From assembly GCF_006715305.1 (NCBI RefSeq), contig NZ_VFMY01000001.1, positions 3,844,001 to 3,908,000 of the forward strand: 64,000 nucleotides of DNA, read 5' to 3'. The number at the start of each line of letters is the position of its first letter. Positions within the stretch are counted from its first letter, which is position 1. The translations under genes and the position numbers were made by a program. The stretch is from Arthrobacter sp. SLBN-100. GTDB lineage: Bacteria > Actinomycetota > Actinomycetes > Actinomycetales > Micrococcaceae. Positions 10,759 through 20,453 of the stretch are shown in pieces. The notes beneath the pieces were generated by a model. That model saw nothing but the letters and a program-made list of their open reading frames with translations, searched no databases and was not told the DNA's origin.

Positions 10759-11142
10759 ATGGCTAAAGTTGCCGCTGACTTGCAGTATTCCGACGAGCAC
10801 GAGTGGGTGGCCCGGGAGGGTGGAAACCTGGTTTCGATCGGGATCTCCGCTGTCGCCACGGATGCGTTGGGCGACATTGTGTACGTGGACCTGCCCGAGC
10901 TGGGCGCTGCTGTGACGGCGGGAGAGACTTGTGGCGAGGTTGAGTCCACGAAGTCTGTTTCTGATTTGTACTCGCCCGTGACGGGTGAGGTGGTGGAGAT
11001 CAATACTGGAGTTGTGGATGATCCCGCCCTGATCAACAACGATCCGTACGGAGCCGGCTGGCTCTTTAAGGTAGCTGCCGAGTCCGAAGGACCCCTGCTG
11101 TCCGCGCAGGAGTACGCGTCCAAAAACGGCGGGGACCTGTAG
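10759..11142 (+). CDS. gcvH: Glycine cleavage system H protein
   Basis: 127 residues, the normal length for the lipoyl carrier that shuttles the aminomethyl group between P- and T-proteins. The lipoylated lysine is Lys65 in [15 protein letters not shown]; the N-terminus YSDEHEWV is also diagnostic. The ATG at 10759 follows an A-rich AAAGGA ribosome site; upstream in-frame sequence is repeat DNA. It is separated from gcvT by the 570-bp repeat island, so it may need its own promoter. It is followed 56 bp later by sdaA. Confidence 0.95.
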   Translation: MAKVAADLQYSDEHEWVAREGGNLVSIGISAVATDALGDIVYVDLPELGAAVTAGETCGEVESTKSVSDLYSPVTGEVVEINTGVVDDPALINNDPYGAGWLFKVAAESEGPLLSAQEYASKNGGDL

Positions 11143-11162
11143 AACTTTTCCTGTCGGTCCGG

Positions 11163-11176
11163 CAAGCTCAACCACC
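11163..11176 (-). repeat. Possible truncated dispersed repeat before sdaA
   Basis: CAAGCTCAACCACC equals 14 bases of the repeat core (minus orientation) and lies between gcvH and the sdaA ribosome site. It is short, so it may be a remnant or chance. Confidence 0.4.
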
Positions 11177-11198
11177 CCTTCTTAGTGAGGAACTGACC

Positions 11199-12626
11199 AT
11201 GGCTGTTGGTGTCTTTGATCTCTTTTCCATCGGGATCGGGCCTTCGAGCTCGCACACCGTAGGGCCGATGCGGGCTGCCGCTGTCTTCGCCGAGGAGCTG
11301 AAGTCCACCGGAGCCCTGGACCGTGTGGCGTCGCTGCGGGTGGACCTCTATGGTTCGCTCGCGGCGACCGGTCACGGGCACGGCACCATGACCGCCATCC
11401 TGCTTGGGCTGGAGGGTTTCCATCCGGAGCTGATCCTGCCGGACGAGGTGGAGGAACGGCTGGCCGCGATCGCCGAGACTGGCATGTTGCAGCTCGCCGG
11501 CGCCGTGCCGCTGCCTTATGGGGTGAAGGACATGGTGCTGCGGCCACTGACCATCCTGCCCAGGCACACCAACGGCATGACCTTTACCATCTTTGATGCG
11601 GAGGACGAGATCCTCCATACGGCTACGTTCTTCTCGGTGGGCGGCGGCTTCATCGTCCGCGAGGGCGAGGAAGACGCGGCACAGCAGCAGCTGGAGGAGT
11701 CCAAGAAGGAGCTGCCGCTGCCCTTCCGCACTGCCGCGGAACTCCTCGAGCACTGCCGGGAAACCGGCCTGGGCATCAGCGACGTGATGCGGGTCAATGA
11801 GGAGGACAGCCGCACTGCTGAGGAGATCCGCGAAGGCCTGCTGCACATCTGGTCGGTTATGGAGGACTGCGTGGCCACGAGCCTGAAGCGCGAAGGCGTG
11901 CTGCCCGGGGGACTGAAGGTCCGCCGTCGTGCCCCTGATTGGTACGACCGGCTGAAAAAGGAAAGTTCTCGGCCGGACAGTGAAGGCCAGGACCAGGACT
12001 TCTACGACCAGAAGTATTGGCAGGAGTGGGTTAACTTGATCGCCCTGGCGGTCAATGAGGAGAACGCCTCTGGCGGCCGGGTGGTCACCGCCCCCACGAA
12101 CGGCGCGGCCGGGATCATCCCGGCGGTGCTGTTCTACGCGCTGCACTTCGCGCCGGGGATGGAGAACGCCCCACAGGAGGACCGCGACGACGTGGTGGTG
12201 AAGTTCCTGCTCGCCGCTGGCGCTGTGGGGGTGCTCTACAAGGAGCAGGCGTCCATTTCAGGGGCTGAGGTGGGCTGCCAGGGCGAGGTGGGGTCGGCGT
12301 CGTCCATGGCGGCGGCAGGCCTGGCCGAGGTGATGGGCGGAACCCCTGCCCAGGTGGAGAACGCGGCCGAGATCGCGATGGAGCACAACCTGGGCTTGAC
12401 GTGTGACCCGATCGGCGGGCTGGTGCAGGTGCCGTGTATTGAACGGAACGCGATCGCCGCGGCGAAGGCGATCAACGCCGCGAAGATGGCCCTCTGGGGC
12501 GACGGCTCGCACCGCGTCTCGCTCGACGAAGTGATTGTGACCATGCGCGAGACCGGCAAGGACATGAGCTCCAAATACAAGGAAACGGCCATGGGCGGCC
12601 TCGCCGTCAACGTCGCTGTGTGTTAA
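11199..12626 (+). CDS. sdaA: L-serine ammonia-lyase, iron-sulfur dependent
   Basis: 475 residues, the single-chain form (alpha and beta domains fused) that deaminates L-serine to pyruvate with a [4Fe-4S] cluster. Signatures include [20 protein letters not shown] at the start, [14 protein letters not shown] in the middle, [20 protein letters not shown], and [18 protein letters not shown]; these cysteines bind the cluster. The chain ends in a cysteine (Cys475), the C-terminal tail residue seen in this family. GAGGAA precedes the ATG. Placed after gcvH, it completes a glycine-serine-pyruvate drain. Confidence 0.95.
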   Translation: MAVGVFDLFSIGIGPSSSHTVGPMRAAAVFAEELKSTGALDRVASLRVDLYGSLAATGHGHGTMTAILLGLEGFHPELILPDEVEERLAAIAETGMLQLAGAVPLPYGVKDMVLRPLTILPRHTNGMTFTIFDAEDEILHTATFFSVGGGFIVREGEEDAAQQQLEESKKELPLPFRTAAELLEHCRETGLGISDVMRVNEEDSRTAEEIREGLLHIWSVMEDCVATSLKREGVLPGGLKVRRRAPDWYDRLKKESSRPDSEGQDQDFYDQKYWQEWVNLIALAVNEENASGGRVVTAPTNGAAGIIPAVLFYALHFAPGMENAPQEDRDDVVVKFLLAAGAVGVLYKEQASISGAEVGCQGEVGSASSMAAAGLAEVMGGTPAQVENAAEIAMEHNLGLTCDPIGGLVQVPCIERNAIAAAKAINAAKMALWGDGSHRVSLDEVIVTMRETGKDMSSKYKETAMGGLAVNVAVC

Positions 12627-12657
12627 CGGCGGCCTCCAGGCTGTGTGACGGGCCCCA

Positions 12658-13203
12658 TCAGTTGTTGAGGGCTGCCCACCAGTTCAGCGTTGCGGCGAAC
12701 ACCAGCCAGGACACGTAGGGCAGGAGAAGCAGGCCTGCCGTGCGGCTTATGGGTCCGAAGGACAGCACGGTCACCGCGACGGCGGCGATGAGGGCGAGGA
12801 TGATGGCCAGCGCCAACCAAAGGGCAGCTCCGCCGATGGCGGGATAAAGCCCGAAGAATACCGGTGTCCAGGCAAGGTTCAGGGCGAGCTGGATTCCATA
12901 AACCTTTAAGGCACGCGGGGTTCCAGGGGCCTGCTTCCGCCAGACGAGCCAGGCTGCAACAGCCATCGCCGTGTAGAGGAAGGTCCAGACCGGGCCGAAG
13001 ACAGCATTGGGCGGCGACCAAGGCGCCTTGTCCGCAGTGGCGTACCAGCCGTTCACGTTATCGAAGGTGGCGAGGGATCCGAGACCCGCCACAAGAAACG
13101 ATGCAGCCAGGAAGGCAACCAACACCAGGACCTGCCTGCCGATGCCTGGGCGTTCGGCATTCTTTTGGGGGGATGATCGGGACTGTCCCGGATACGGCTG
13201 CAT
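12658..13203 (-). CDS. TspO/MBR-family tryptophan-rich sensory membrane protein
   Basis: 181 residues with five membrane helices and abundant aromatic residues, the TspO pattern. Family motifs APWSPPNAVFGPVWTFLYTAM and LALNLAWTPVFFGL are clear. TspO proteins bind porphyrins and cholesterol-like ligands in the membrane; the bacterial role is unsettled (tetrapyrrole or oxidative stress handling). It has a hydrophilic N-terminal extension of about 25 residues; a start further in is possible. Convergent with sdaA. Confidence 0.9.
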   Translation of the reverse strand: MQPYPGQSRSSPQKNAERPGIGRQVLVLVAFLAASFLVAGLGSLATFDNVNGWYATADKAPWSPPNAVFGPVWTFLYTAMAVAAWLVWRKQAPGTPRALKVYGIQLALNLAWTPVFFGLYPAIGGAALWLALAIILALIAAVAVTVLSFGPISRTAGLLLLPYVSWLVFAATLNWWAALNN

Positions 13204-13329
13204 GCCTCAACCCTTGTCAGGACCCTTCCCGGAGTCAAGGCAACAGGCCCTTCGGCAGTAGCGGTAAGAGCGAGCAGCTCCGGCCAGCTGAAAAGCCCCG
13301 GCGCCGCCAGGCTTTAGACTTGAGGCTGC

Positions 13330-14463
13330 ATGTCCGCACGCAGCCACGAGTACAGAACCGCGCACAACCCCCGATTGGACACGGCCCCCTTGCGAGAATT
13401 CACCGCACGTTTTGCCACCGCCGAGGAAATTGAAAACTGGGACAAGCACGTCACGGCCAACCCGAATGGCGGCAACATGCTGCAGTCCGCCGCCTACGCG
13501 TCGGTAAAGAACGGCACTGGCTGGAAGGTCCGGTTCCTGGTGCTGGAAAGCCCCGGGTCGGCCAGCTACAACCTGGTGCTGGAGAAGAAGTTCCCGATCC
13601 TGGGCCGGCTCTGGTACCTCATCAAAGGCCCTGACCTCGCAGCTGCCGGGGACCTGTTGGCGGCACTCGACGCCTGCGCGGCGTTCGTCCGGGACAGGAA
13701 GCTCAACGTCTTCACCATCAAGATCGAACCGGACATCGTGGACTCCGCCGATGCCCAGGCCCACTTGGCCGCCGCCGGCCTTGTGAAGGCATCCAACATC
13801 CAGTCCAACGACTCCACGGCGCTGCTGGACATCTCCGGCCCGGAGGAAGCCGTCTTCAAGGCAGTCTCCTCCCGGGCCCGCAACGCCATCCGCCGAGCCG
13901 AGCGGGAGGGCTGCCAGGTGCTCCGGAAAGAACCGGGCGCCGAAACCTACCGGGCGCTCTATGACCTCATGGCGGACACAGTGAACGCCAAGGGTTCCAT
14001 GCCCCTGCGGAGCTACGAGTACTATGCCGCGTTCTGGGACGAGTTCTGCAACCGCGGCCAGGGCAATTTCTTCTTCGTCTACGAGGACGGCAAACCCAGC
14101 GTGGGCGCGTTCGTGATCAACTACGGAGCCAAAGCCACTTACAAGGACGGCGGTTCCATCCAGAACCGCAAACAGTACGGCGATTCGCACCTGGTCCAGT
14201 GGGCAGCCATCCGGCGGATGCAGGAACTGGGCTGCACCGAATACGACTTCTGCGGCACCCCGCCCTCCTCCCGCATCAAGGACAAGACCCACAACCTGTA
14301 CGGCATGGGAATGTTCAAAACCAGCTTCACGAAAACCGTCACAGATTTTGTGGGCTGCCACGACTACATCCTTGCCCCGCTCCGCCACCGCCTCTGGGTC
14401 AATGGCGCAGAAAAGGTCTTCCGCCGGATCGAAACAGCGCGGACCGGCCAGCAGTTCTACTGA
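13330..14463 (+). CDS. FemAB/FemX-family peptidoglycan bridge aminoacyltransferase (no helical arm)
   Basis: 377 residues. Two GNAT-like subdomains are recognisable; conserved FemABX features include SSRARNAIRRAEREGCQV, FFFVYEDGKPSVGAFVINYG, HLVQWAAIRRMQELGCTEYD and YGMGMFKTSF. These enzymes add amino acids from aminoacyl-tRNA to lipid II, building the interpeptide bridge, which fits the lysine-type walls with bridges known in Arthrobacter. No coiled-coil arm is inserted, as in FemX, so it may add the first residue. A second FemAB gene follows 126 bp downstream. A TAGACT box 15 bp before the ATG suggests a very short leader. Confidence 0.88.
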   Translation: MSARSHEYRTAHNPRLDTAPLREFTARFATAEEIENWDKHVTANPNGGNMLQSAAYASVKNGTGWKVRFLVLESPGSASYNLVLEKKFPILGRLWYLIKGPDLAAAGDLLAALDACAAFVRDRKLNVFTIKIEPDIVDSADAQAHLAAAGLVKASNIQSNDSTALLDISGPEEAVFKAVSSRARNAIRRAEREGCQVLRKEPGAETYRALYDLMADTVNAKGSMPLRSYEYYAAFWDEFCNRGQGNFFFVYEDGKPSVGAFVINYGAKATYKDGGSIQNRKQYGDSHLVQWAAIRRMQELGCTEYDFCGTPPSSRIKDKTHNLYGMGMFKTSFTKTVTDFVGCHDYILAPLRHRLWVNGAEKVFRRIETARTGQQFY

Positions 14464-14589
14464 GCGCAGTCCCGGCGCAGGCTTAGCCTGCAGGCTGAAC
14501 TGCCGCAGTGTGAGCCGGCGCCGCGCCCGAACACCCGTCCCTGATCCAGCGGCTGACTTGAAGGCCGCACACCCGTGTAAGGAAATCCC

Positions 14590-15906
14590 TTGAATCCAGT
14601 CACCACCGGCACCGATCTTGAATTTGCCATCCTCAGCGACTCAGAGTTCGAGGCCTTTGCGGTCAAGCACCCGCAGAACAGCTTCCTCCAGTCCGTTGAC
14701 TTCGCCCGTTTCCAGCGCGCCCGCGGCCAGCAGGTGGAGCTCTTCGGTATCCGGCGTGAGGGCGAACTGGTGGCTGCCGGAAAACTGAACTACACCACCA
14801 CCCGCCTGGGGTACACGGTGTGTGAATGCGCCAAGGGCCCCCTCATGGACTATGCGGACCTGGAACTGGTGAGCGACGTCGTCGGCCTCCTCCGCCGGCG
14901 CGCGGCCGAACGTAAAGCCGCGGAGTTCCGGATTTCCCCCAACCTTAAATACATCGCCCGCGACGCTGACGGTGCTGAACATCCGGAGCTTGAGGACAAC
15001 CGCCCGCTGGTGGCACAGCTGTCGGGGCTCGGATTCCAGCACCAGGGACTCGACATGAACTTCGTCAACGTGAACTGGATGTTCGTCAAGAGCCTGGAAG
15101 GCATCAAGGACCCCGAAGAGCTCATCATGGGCACCAGCTACCGGACCCGCAAGGCCATCCGGAAAGCCGAGAAAAACGGTGTCTTCCTGGAACAGGCCAC
15201 CCTGGAAACCCTCGACGACTTCTACGGCGCCCTGAGCAAGGCCGGGGAGGAAAAGGGGTTCATTTACCGCGAACGCGCCTACTACGAGCACCTGCTCCGC
15301 ACCACGTCGCCGGAGTTCACCAAACTCATGATGGCCAAGATCGACATCCCGGCCTACCGGAAATCCATCACGGAGCGGCTGGCGGCGGAATCGGCCACCG
15401 CGGCCGGGCTGCGCCGCGAAGTGGAAGAGACCGGCAGCAAGAAAAAGGCCAATCGGCTCAAGGTGGTCCAGGACCTCGTGGACAGCTACGAGCGGAGCCT
15501 GAAGGACATCGAGCGCTTCCCCGACTCCGTAGGCGTCGCCACCGTGGCCGCCATCCACTTCGTCTGCTACGGGGACGAGGTGGTGTGCATAATCGGCGGC
15601 ACCGTGCAGGACTACATCTACTTCAACGGCGCCACCTCCCTGTACTGGGGCATGATGCTGCACGCCCTGGAGAAGGGATACGCACGGTACAACTTCTACG
15701 GAACGTTCGGCATCTCGGGGCAGGACGAGGAAGGCCACGGCGGCTACGCGTTCAAGAAGGGCTTTGGCGGCGAAGTGGTCCAGCTAGTGGGTGACTTCGT
15801 GATGCCGGTGCGTCCCGCCGTCTTCCACGCGAACCGCCTGGCCCGGGCCGCGGTGGCCGCGGCCCGCACGGTGCTGGGCAGGCTGCCCTTGAGGCGTTCG
15901 GCCTGA
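14590..15906 (+). CDS. FemAB-family aminoacyltransferase with coiled-coil arm
   Basis: 438 residues, starting at TTG (14590-14592) with AAGGAA 5 nt upstream. FemAB features: FLQSVDFARFQRARG, MGTSYRTRKAIRKAEKNGV, YFNGATSLYWGMMLHALEKG and AFKKGFGGEVVQLVG. Residues about 255-310 form a charged helical insertion (TERLAAESATAAGLRREVEE onward) matching the helical arm of FemA/FemB. With the preceding gene this makes a pair that could add successive bridge residues. The amino acid added cannot be told from sequence. Confidence 0.88.
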   Translation: MNPVTTGTDLEFAILSDSEFEAFAVKHPQNSFLQSVDFARFQRARGQQVELFGIRREGELVAAGKLNYTTTRLGYTVCECAKGPLMDYADLELVSDVVGLLRRRAAERKAAEFRISPNLKYIARDADGAEHPELEDNRPLVAQLSGLGFQHQGLDMNFVNVNWMFVKSLEGIKDPEELIMGTSYRTRKAIRKAEKNGVFLEQATLETLDDFYGALSKAGEEKGFIYRERAYYEHLLRTTSPEFTKLMMAKIDIPAYRKSITERLAAESATAAGLRREVEETGSKKKANRLKVVQDLVDSYERSLKDIERFPDSVGVATVAAIHFVCYGDEVVCIIGGTVQDYIYFNGATSLYWGMMLHALEKGYARYNFYGTFGISGQDEEGHGGYAFKKGFGGEVVQLVGDFVMPVRPAVFHANRLARAAVAAARTVLGRLPLRRSA

Positions 15907-15943
15907 AAGACTGTTCACAGCACCCTACTGGGAGGAGGCAACC

Positions 15944-17431
15944 ATGACCGACCGGCCGGAACACCCCCGGCGCAGGCCGCACACGGACGGCCCGCCCAAG
16001 ACCGAACCCCTGACCCCCTCCCAAGCGCGGCAGAACGCCGCCGCCAAAAGAATGCTGCGGCGGCTGGTGCAGGGCGAAAACCCGCCCACCGCCCCCTTGA
16101 GCATCGTGGACCGCCTGACCGGCAGCCCGTACGCCAACCCGATGATCCAGGTGGGCGGCGTTGACACCTCGGCCCGCAAGACCCTCGACTTCGTCCTGCA
16201 CCTGGCCGAGACGATGTTCCGCTACGGCGCCGGTGCGCTGGAGGTGGAAACCAGCATTATCGCTGTCACTGCGGCACTGGGTCTAAAGAACATCGAAGTG
16301 GACATCACCAACCAGTCTGTCGGCATCAACTACGCTCCGAAGGACCAGACACCCATCGCGCTGCTGCGCGTGGTCCGCTCCTGGACGAACAACTACGCCG
16401 GCCTGGCAAAGGTCCACCAGCTCGTGACGGACATCGTGGCCGGCGGAGTAGGCCGCGACGAGGCAATCCGCCGGCTGGATGAGGCCATCACCAGTCCCAA
16501 GCCCTTCCCGAGGTGGCTGGTCACGGTGGCGTTCGGCACCTTCGCGGCGGTTTTTGTGGGCGTCCTGGGCGGCGGACCGGTATCTTCCGCCATCGCCTTC
16601 GTCGCCAACATCGCCATCAGCCTGCTGGCCCGCCAACTGGGCCGGTGGCGCGTGCCGGACTTCTTCATCACCGCCAGCTGTTCGTTCGTGGTGACCCAGC
16701 TGGCGCTGGTTCTCTGGCAGTTCGGGCTGACAACTTCGCCGGCCATCGTGGTGGTGGGCGGCATTCTCCTGCTCCTGCCCACAGGGCGCCTGGTCTCCTC
16801 CGTGCAGGACGCCATCAACGGCTTCCCTGTCACCGCGGCGGGGCGCTTCCTGTCCACGCTGCTGACGTTCGGCGCCATCGTGGCGGGCATCGCCGTCGCC
16901 TTTGTGGTGGGGGAGCTGACCGGGATGCAGCGCATCGACGTGACGCAGACGTTCCCGCCCGCCTACGACCTCTGGGTCCTGGTGATCTTCGTGGCGGTGG
17001 CGGTGATGGCCATCGGGGTTACGGAACAGACCAGCTGGAAGCTTCTGCTGCCCACAGCTGCCGTGGGAGTGGCGGGCTATCTCGTCCTGCTCGCTGCCAG
17101 CCAGTTGGGAATCGGCGACCGGTTCTCACCCGCCCTCGCTGCGGTGGTCATCGGCTTGCTCGCCCGTGTGGTTGCCCTGCGGATGGGGGCGCCGCAGCTT
17201 GTGGTGGCCGTGCCGGCAGCACTGATCCTGTTGCCGGGGCTGACGATCTTCCGGTCCATGTACGTGCTCACCATCGAGGAAGCCGAGATCCTCCTCGGCG
17301 CCGGCGGGATGCTCAACGCCGGCGCAATCGTCCTGGGAACAGCGGGCGGGATCGTGCTGGGTGACACCCTTGCGAGGCCGTTGACCCGGAGCCTGGCGAG
17401 CAATGAGCGCCGCCGCGCCCGGCGCCGCTGA
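15944..17431 (+). CDS. Threonine/serine exporter, ThrE family
   Basis: 495 residues. About 190 soluble N-terminal residues (the ThrE domain with YGAGALEVETSIIAVTAALG and VGINYAPKDQ) precede about ten membrane helices, the layout of Corynebacterium ThrE, which exports threonine and serine. GGAGGAGG lies just before the ATG. The C-terminus is strongly basic (NERRRARRR). Its position after bridge-forming FemAB genes and near sdaA is suggestive of control of serine/threonine pools, but that is inference. It ends 29 bp from a convergent gene. Confidence 0.9.
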   Translation: MTDRPEHPRRRPHTDGPPKTEPLTPSQARQNAAAKRMLRRLVQGENPPTAPLSIVDRLTGSPYANPMIQVGGVDTSARKTLDFVLHLAETMFRYGAGALEVETSIIAVTAALGLKNIEVDITNQSVGINYAPKDQTPIALLRVVRSWTNNYAGLAKVHQLVTDIVAGGVGRDEAIRRLDEAITSPKPFPRWLVTVAFGTFAAVFVGVLGGGPVSSAIAFVANIAISLLARQLGRWRVPDFFITASCSFVVTQLALVLWQFGLTTSPAIVVVGGILLLLPTGRLVSSVQDAINGFPVTAAGRFLSTLLTFGAIVAGIAVAFVVGELTGMQRIDVTQTFPPAYDLWVLVIFVAVAVMAIGVTEQTSWKLLLPTAAVGVAGYLVLLAASQLGIGDRFSPALAAVVIGLLARVVALRMGAPQLVVAVPAALILLPGLTIFRSMYVLTIEEAEILLGAGGMLNAGAIVLGTAGGIVLGDTLARPLTRSLASNERRRARRR

Positions 17432-17460
17432 CTTTGTGGTGGCGGCTGGCCGCCGCCGGA

Positions 17461-18300
17461 CTAGATCTGGCCGACCGGCAGCTTCTTCTCCGCCTGGAAT
17501 ACGTCCTCCACCCGGCCCTTCGCCCAGTAGCCCGAAAGCGAGACCTGCTTGCGGTCCAGGCCGCGCTGCTTGAAAAGGACGTCGCGCAGGGCCTTCATGT
17601 AGCCGCGCTCGCCGTGGGCGAATACGTCCACGCGGCCGTCCGGCCATTCGGCGTCCGCCACGGCCTGGACCAGGAGGTTGCTCTCGCCGGCGGGGATGCC
17701 CTTGCGGGCGAGCCAGTGGAGTTCCACGCCGGCGGGGGCCGCGATGGGCTGGACATCGGCGTCGGAATCCACCTCGATGAATGCCAGGCCGGTTGCATCC
17801 CGGGGCAGCGACTCCAGGCATGCCGCGATGGCCGGCAGCGCAGCCTCGTCGCCGGCGAAAAGGTACCAGTCCGCCTCGGGTGCGGGGTTGTAGGCACCAC
17901 CCGGGCCGGTGAACGTCAGCATGTCGCCCGGCTGCGCGGTCGCCGCCCAGGGACCAGCGAGGCCTTCGTCGCCGTGCACCACGAAGTCGATGGCCAGTTC
18001 CCGCGCGGCAGCATCCACCCAGCGGATGGTGTAGGTCCGGGTGAAGGGCCACTGTTCCCGCGGCATGGTTTCCCGGATGCTCCACAGGTCCAGCGGGGAG
18101 GGGTATTCGATGCCGGGCTGGGGAAAGACAAGTTTGACGTACCGGTCCACCCAGTCGTTGTTGGTGAAGTCCGCGAAGCCGTCCCCGCCGGCAACAATCC
18201 GAACCATGTGCGGGGAGAGTTCTTCCCTGCGGACCACGGTGAGGTTGACCTGCGGACGGCTTTTTTTGGTGGCGCTGGCGGCGGCGGGCATGATGCTCAT
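17461..18300 (-). CDS. Siderophore-interacting protein (FAD-binding ferric reductase family)
   Basis: 279 residues. The FAD-binding motif is FTRTYTIRWVD near residue 90, followed by GPWAATAQPGDMLTFTGPGG and the NAD(P)H-binding domain with YLFAGDEAALPAIAACLE; the C-terminal VSLSGYWAKGRVEDVF is typical. SIP enzymes reduce ferric iron from siderophores in the cytosol. The start ATG at 18298-18300 touches a DtxR-like iron box (18300-18318), so the transcript may be nearly leaderless and iron-repressed. Confidence 0.92.
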   Translation of the reverse strand: MSIMPAAASATKKSRPQVNLTVVRREELSPHMVRIVAGGDGFADFTNNDWVDRYVKLVFPQPGIEYPSPLDLWSIRETMPREQWPFTRTYTIRWVDAAARELAIDFVVHGDEGLAGPWAATAQPGDMLTFTGPGGAYNPAPEADWYLFAGDEAALPAIAACLESLPRDATGLAFIEVDSDADVQPIAAPAGVELHWLARKGIPAGESNLLVQAVADAEWPDGRVDVFAHGERGYMKALRDVLFKQRGLDRKQVSLSGYWAKGRVEDVFQAEKKLPVGQI

Positions 18301-18318
18301 AAGGCAAGCCTAAGCTAG
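18300..18318 (-). promoter_or_regulatory. Candidate iron box (DtxR/IdeR-type) at the SIP gene start
   Basis: The minus strand reads CTAGCTTAGGCTTGCCTTA, 14 of 19 matches to the consensus TTAGGTTAGGCTAACCTAA by eye. It overlaps the first base of the start codon. A DtxR-family gene lies at 37135 in this window. Confidence 0.6.
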
Positions 18319-19085
18319 GGGACTGGCGGGAGCTCCCAGGTTACGTCCAGGGCACCCTGCGCGCGCAGGAGCTCGTTGACACGGCTGAAGGGGCGGGAGC
18401 CAAAGAAACCGCGGGACGCGGACAGCGGGCTGGGGTGTGCGCTCGCCACCGCGGGTGCCCCCTCCAGGAGCGGCCGGACGCCTTCCGCGTCCTTTCCCCA
18501 CAGCACGGCAACGAGGGGCGCCCGTGACCCGTCCGGACGGCGCCTGTGCGCGACGGCGGTGACGGCCGCCGTCGTGATTTTCTCCCAACCTTTGCCGCGG
18601 TGGGAGCCGGCAGAGCCCGCCCGCACGGTCATGACGCGGTTCAGGAGCAGCACGCCCTGGTCAGCCCACGCGGAAAGGTCCCCGTGCACCCGGGCCGGAA
18701 CCCCGAGGTCCGCTTCCAGCTCACGGTAGATGTTCGCAAGGCTCCGCGGGATGGGCCGCGTGTGCGGGTCAACGGAAAAGGACAGCCCCACCGCGTGCCC
18801 CGGCGTGGGGTAGGGGTCCTGGCCCAGGATCAGCACCTTGACGTCCGCGAGCGGATGCCGGAAGGCCCGCAGGACGTTCGACGGCGCCGGCAGGACCCCG
18901 TGCCCCGCTGCCACTTCGCCGGCAAGGAAGGTGAGCACGTGGCGAAGCTCCGCCTCCACGCCCGCCAGCGCTTCTGCCCAATCGGGGGCCATAAGCTCGT
19001 CCAGGGGAAGCCGGGCGAGCTCCGCGAAACCCCCTGCGTCTGCCGGTTCCTGCGCCAGTTCGAACAAGGCATCTGATTCAAACAC
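18315..19085 (-). CDS. ung: Uracil-DNA glycosylase, family 1
   Basis: 256 residues from GTG at 19083-19085. It removes uracil from DNA to start base excision repair. Motifs: [18 protein letters not shown] with catalytic Asp90, LLLNRVMTV, and [18 protein letters not shown] with His217. The frame continues to an ATG at 19148 (277 residues), but the added residues ([14 protein letters not shown]...) are unlike the family, so I favour GTG; ATG 19148 stays possible. It divides the minus-strand gene group from the plus-strand DUF3263 gene. Confidence 0.93.
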   Translation of the reverse strand: MFESDALFELAQEPADAGGFAELARLPLDELMAPDWAEALAGVEAELRHVLTFLAGEVAAGHGVLPAPSNVLRAFRHPLADVKVLILGQDPYPTPGHAVGLSFSVDPHTRPIPRSLANIYRELEADLGVPARVHGDLSAWADQGVLLLNRVMTVRAGSAGSHRGKGWEKITTAAVTAVAHRRRPDGSRAPLVAVLWGKDAEGVRPLLEGAPAVASAHPSPLSASRGFFGSRPFSRVNELLRAQGALDVTWELPPVP

Positions 19086-19211
19086 CGTCCCATTCTTGCA
19101 GGGGCGCCCTTGGTAAGGGGCCGCAGCCCTTCCCGGTCCAAATGACATTGGTGTTATTCGCCCGTAACATGGGGGTCAGACATTTTTCGCAACCAGCAAA
19201 AGGAGTGTGCA

Positions 19212-19541
19212 GTGGCGGAACCAGCCCGGGAGCACCTGCCGGAGCAGGAACCACGGCATCCGCTCCTCGCCGATTTCGCCCTCCGTGACTCGGCGCTGAG
19301 TGAGCGGGACCAGCAGATGCTTGCCTTGGAGCGGCAGTGGTGGAAGTATGCCGGCGCCAAGGAACAGGCGATCCGGGAGCTCTTTGACCTGTCTGCGACG
19401 CACTATTACCAGCTGCTCAATGCCCTTATCGATACCGAGGATGCACTGGCCCACGATCCCATGCTGGTGAAGCGATTGCGTAGACTACGTACGTCGCGTC
19501 ACCGTGCCCGTACCGCACGGCGCCTGGGATCCGACGCCTAA
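19212..19541 (+). CDS. DUF3263 protein (HTH-like, actinobacterial)
   Basis: 109 residues starting at GTG with AAAGGAG upstream. The core LSERDQQMLALERQWWKYAGAKEQAIRELF (split here: RDQQMLALERQWWKYAG then AKEQAIRELFDLSATHYYQL) matches the DUF3263 family, which resembles a sigma-70 region 4-like helix-turn-helix. Basic C-terminus (RLRRLRTSRHRARTARR) suggests nucleic acid binding. Function unknown. It is followed 51 bp later by the LytR_C protein, a recurrent actinobacterial pair. Confidence 0.8.
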   Translation: MAEPAREHLPEQEPRHPLLADFALRDSALSERDQQMLALERQWWKYAGAKEQAIRELFDLSATHYYQLLNALIDTEDALAHDPMLVKRLRRLRTSRHRARTARRLGSDA

Positions 19542-19592
19542 GACGCTCCCGCTGTGCCCTCCAGCAGCAAACCAACAAGGATGTCATCCACC

Positions 19593-20249
19593 ATGACCAG
19601 ATACGCCCGCGATGAATTCGACAAGGTCCCGGAGACTGCTTCGCGACAAGGTGTCCACCGCACGGCTTCCACCCCTGCCCGGGTACGGCTTTGGCCGATC
19701 CTTGCGGTGGGCGTGGCTGCACTGGCCATCGGACTGGTGTCGTTCCTGATCCTTCCCAAGCTCGGTCTCAACAGCGCCGGCGACCAGGCGTCCGTCAGCC
19801 AGGAGGCAGCGCCACTGGCCGGCAGCGGTTCCACGCCCCCGGCGACTCCGGATGCGTCTCCCTCCACCGAGGCAAAGCCCTCCGCTTCGGCTGAACCCGA
19901 AGCAAGCGCCGAAGCCGAAGCAAGTGCCGAAGCCGAACCGGAGCCTAGCGCATCATCCAGCGCCCCGGCAGTGATCGACAAGGCGCAGGGCGTCGCCATT
20001 TATAACGCCGCGGGGACTGCAGGACTGGCGAGCCGGGTTGGCGGCACGGTCCAGGCTGACGGCTGGACGCTGGGGCAGGTGGGTAACTGGGCCGGCTCGC
20101 CGCAGAAAACTTCCATCATCTTCTACTCGGGAGCAGGCCAGCTCGCCAGCGCCCAGGCCCTGGCGGAGCTCCTCGGCATCCCCACGCTGGTGGACAGCAG
20201 CGAATTCCAGGTGCCCCTGGTTGTGGTGCTCGGCCCCGGGTACCGGTAA
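19593..20249 (+). CDS. Membrane-anchored LytR_C-domain protein
   Basis: 218 residues. A cytoplasmic head (MTRYARDEFDKVPE), one membrane helix (about residues 35-58, LWPILAVGVAALAIGLVSFL), an extracellular low-complexity Ala/Ser/Glu linker (EASAEAEASAEAEPEPS) and a C-terminal LytR_C fold (GVAIYNAAGTAGLASRVGGT...VVVLGPGYR). LytR_C domains accompany envelope polymer ligases. In-frame starts exist at 19554 (GTG) and 19581 (ATG); MTRYARDEF is the likely conserved start. No catalytic LCP domain is present. Confidence 0.82.
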   Translation: MTRYARDEFDKVPETASRQGVHRTASTPARVRLWPILAVGVAALAIGLVSFLILPKLGLNSAGDQASVSQEAAPLAGSGSTPPATPDASPSTEAKPSASAEPEASAEAEASAEAEPEPSASSSAPAVIDKAQGVAIYNAAGTAGLASRVGGTVQADGWTLGQVGNWAGSPQKTSIIFYSGAGQLASAQALAELLGIPTLVDSSEFQVPLVVVLGPGYR

Positions 20250-20453
20250 ACAGCAATCCCCTTTCCGGGCAAACAGCACGGCGCTGTCCCTGCATGCCGT
20301 ACCGGCTGTTACGCCTGAATAACTATTGCTGGCTGTCCCGGAGCCATCCCGCCCCGCCGGCACGCAGTTGGCTAGAGTGATTTTCAGGTTCGGTCGGGCC
20401 AGCCGGCAGACAGCGGCGTGGGCGCCCGGACACAAGGGAAAGAGTGGTCGGAC

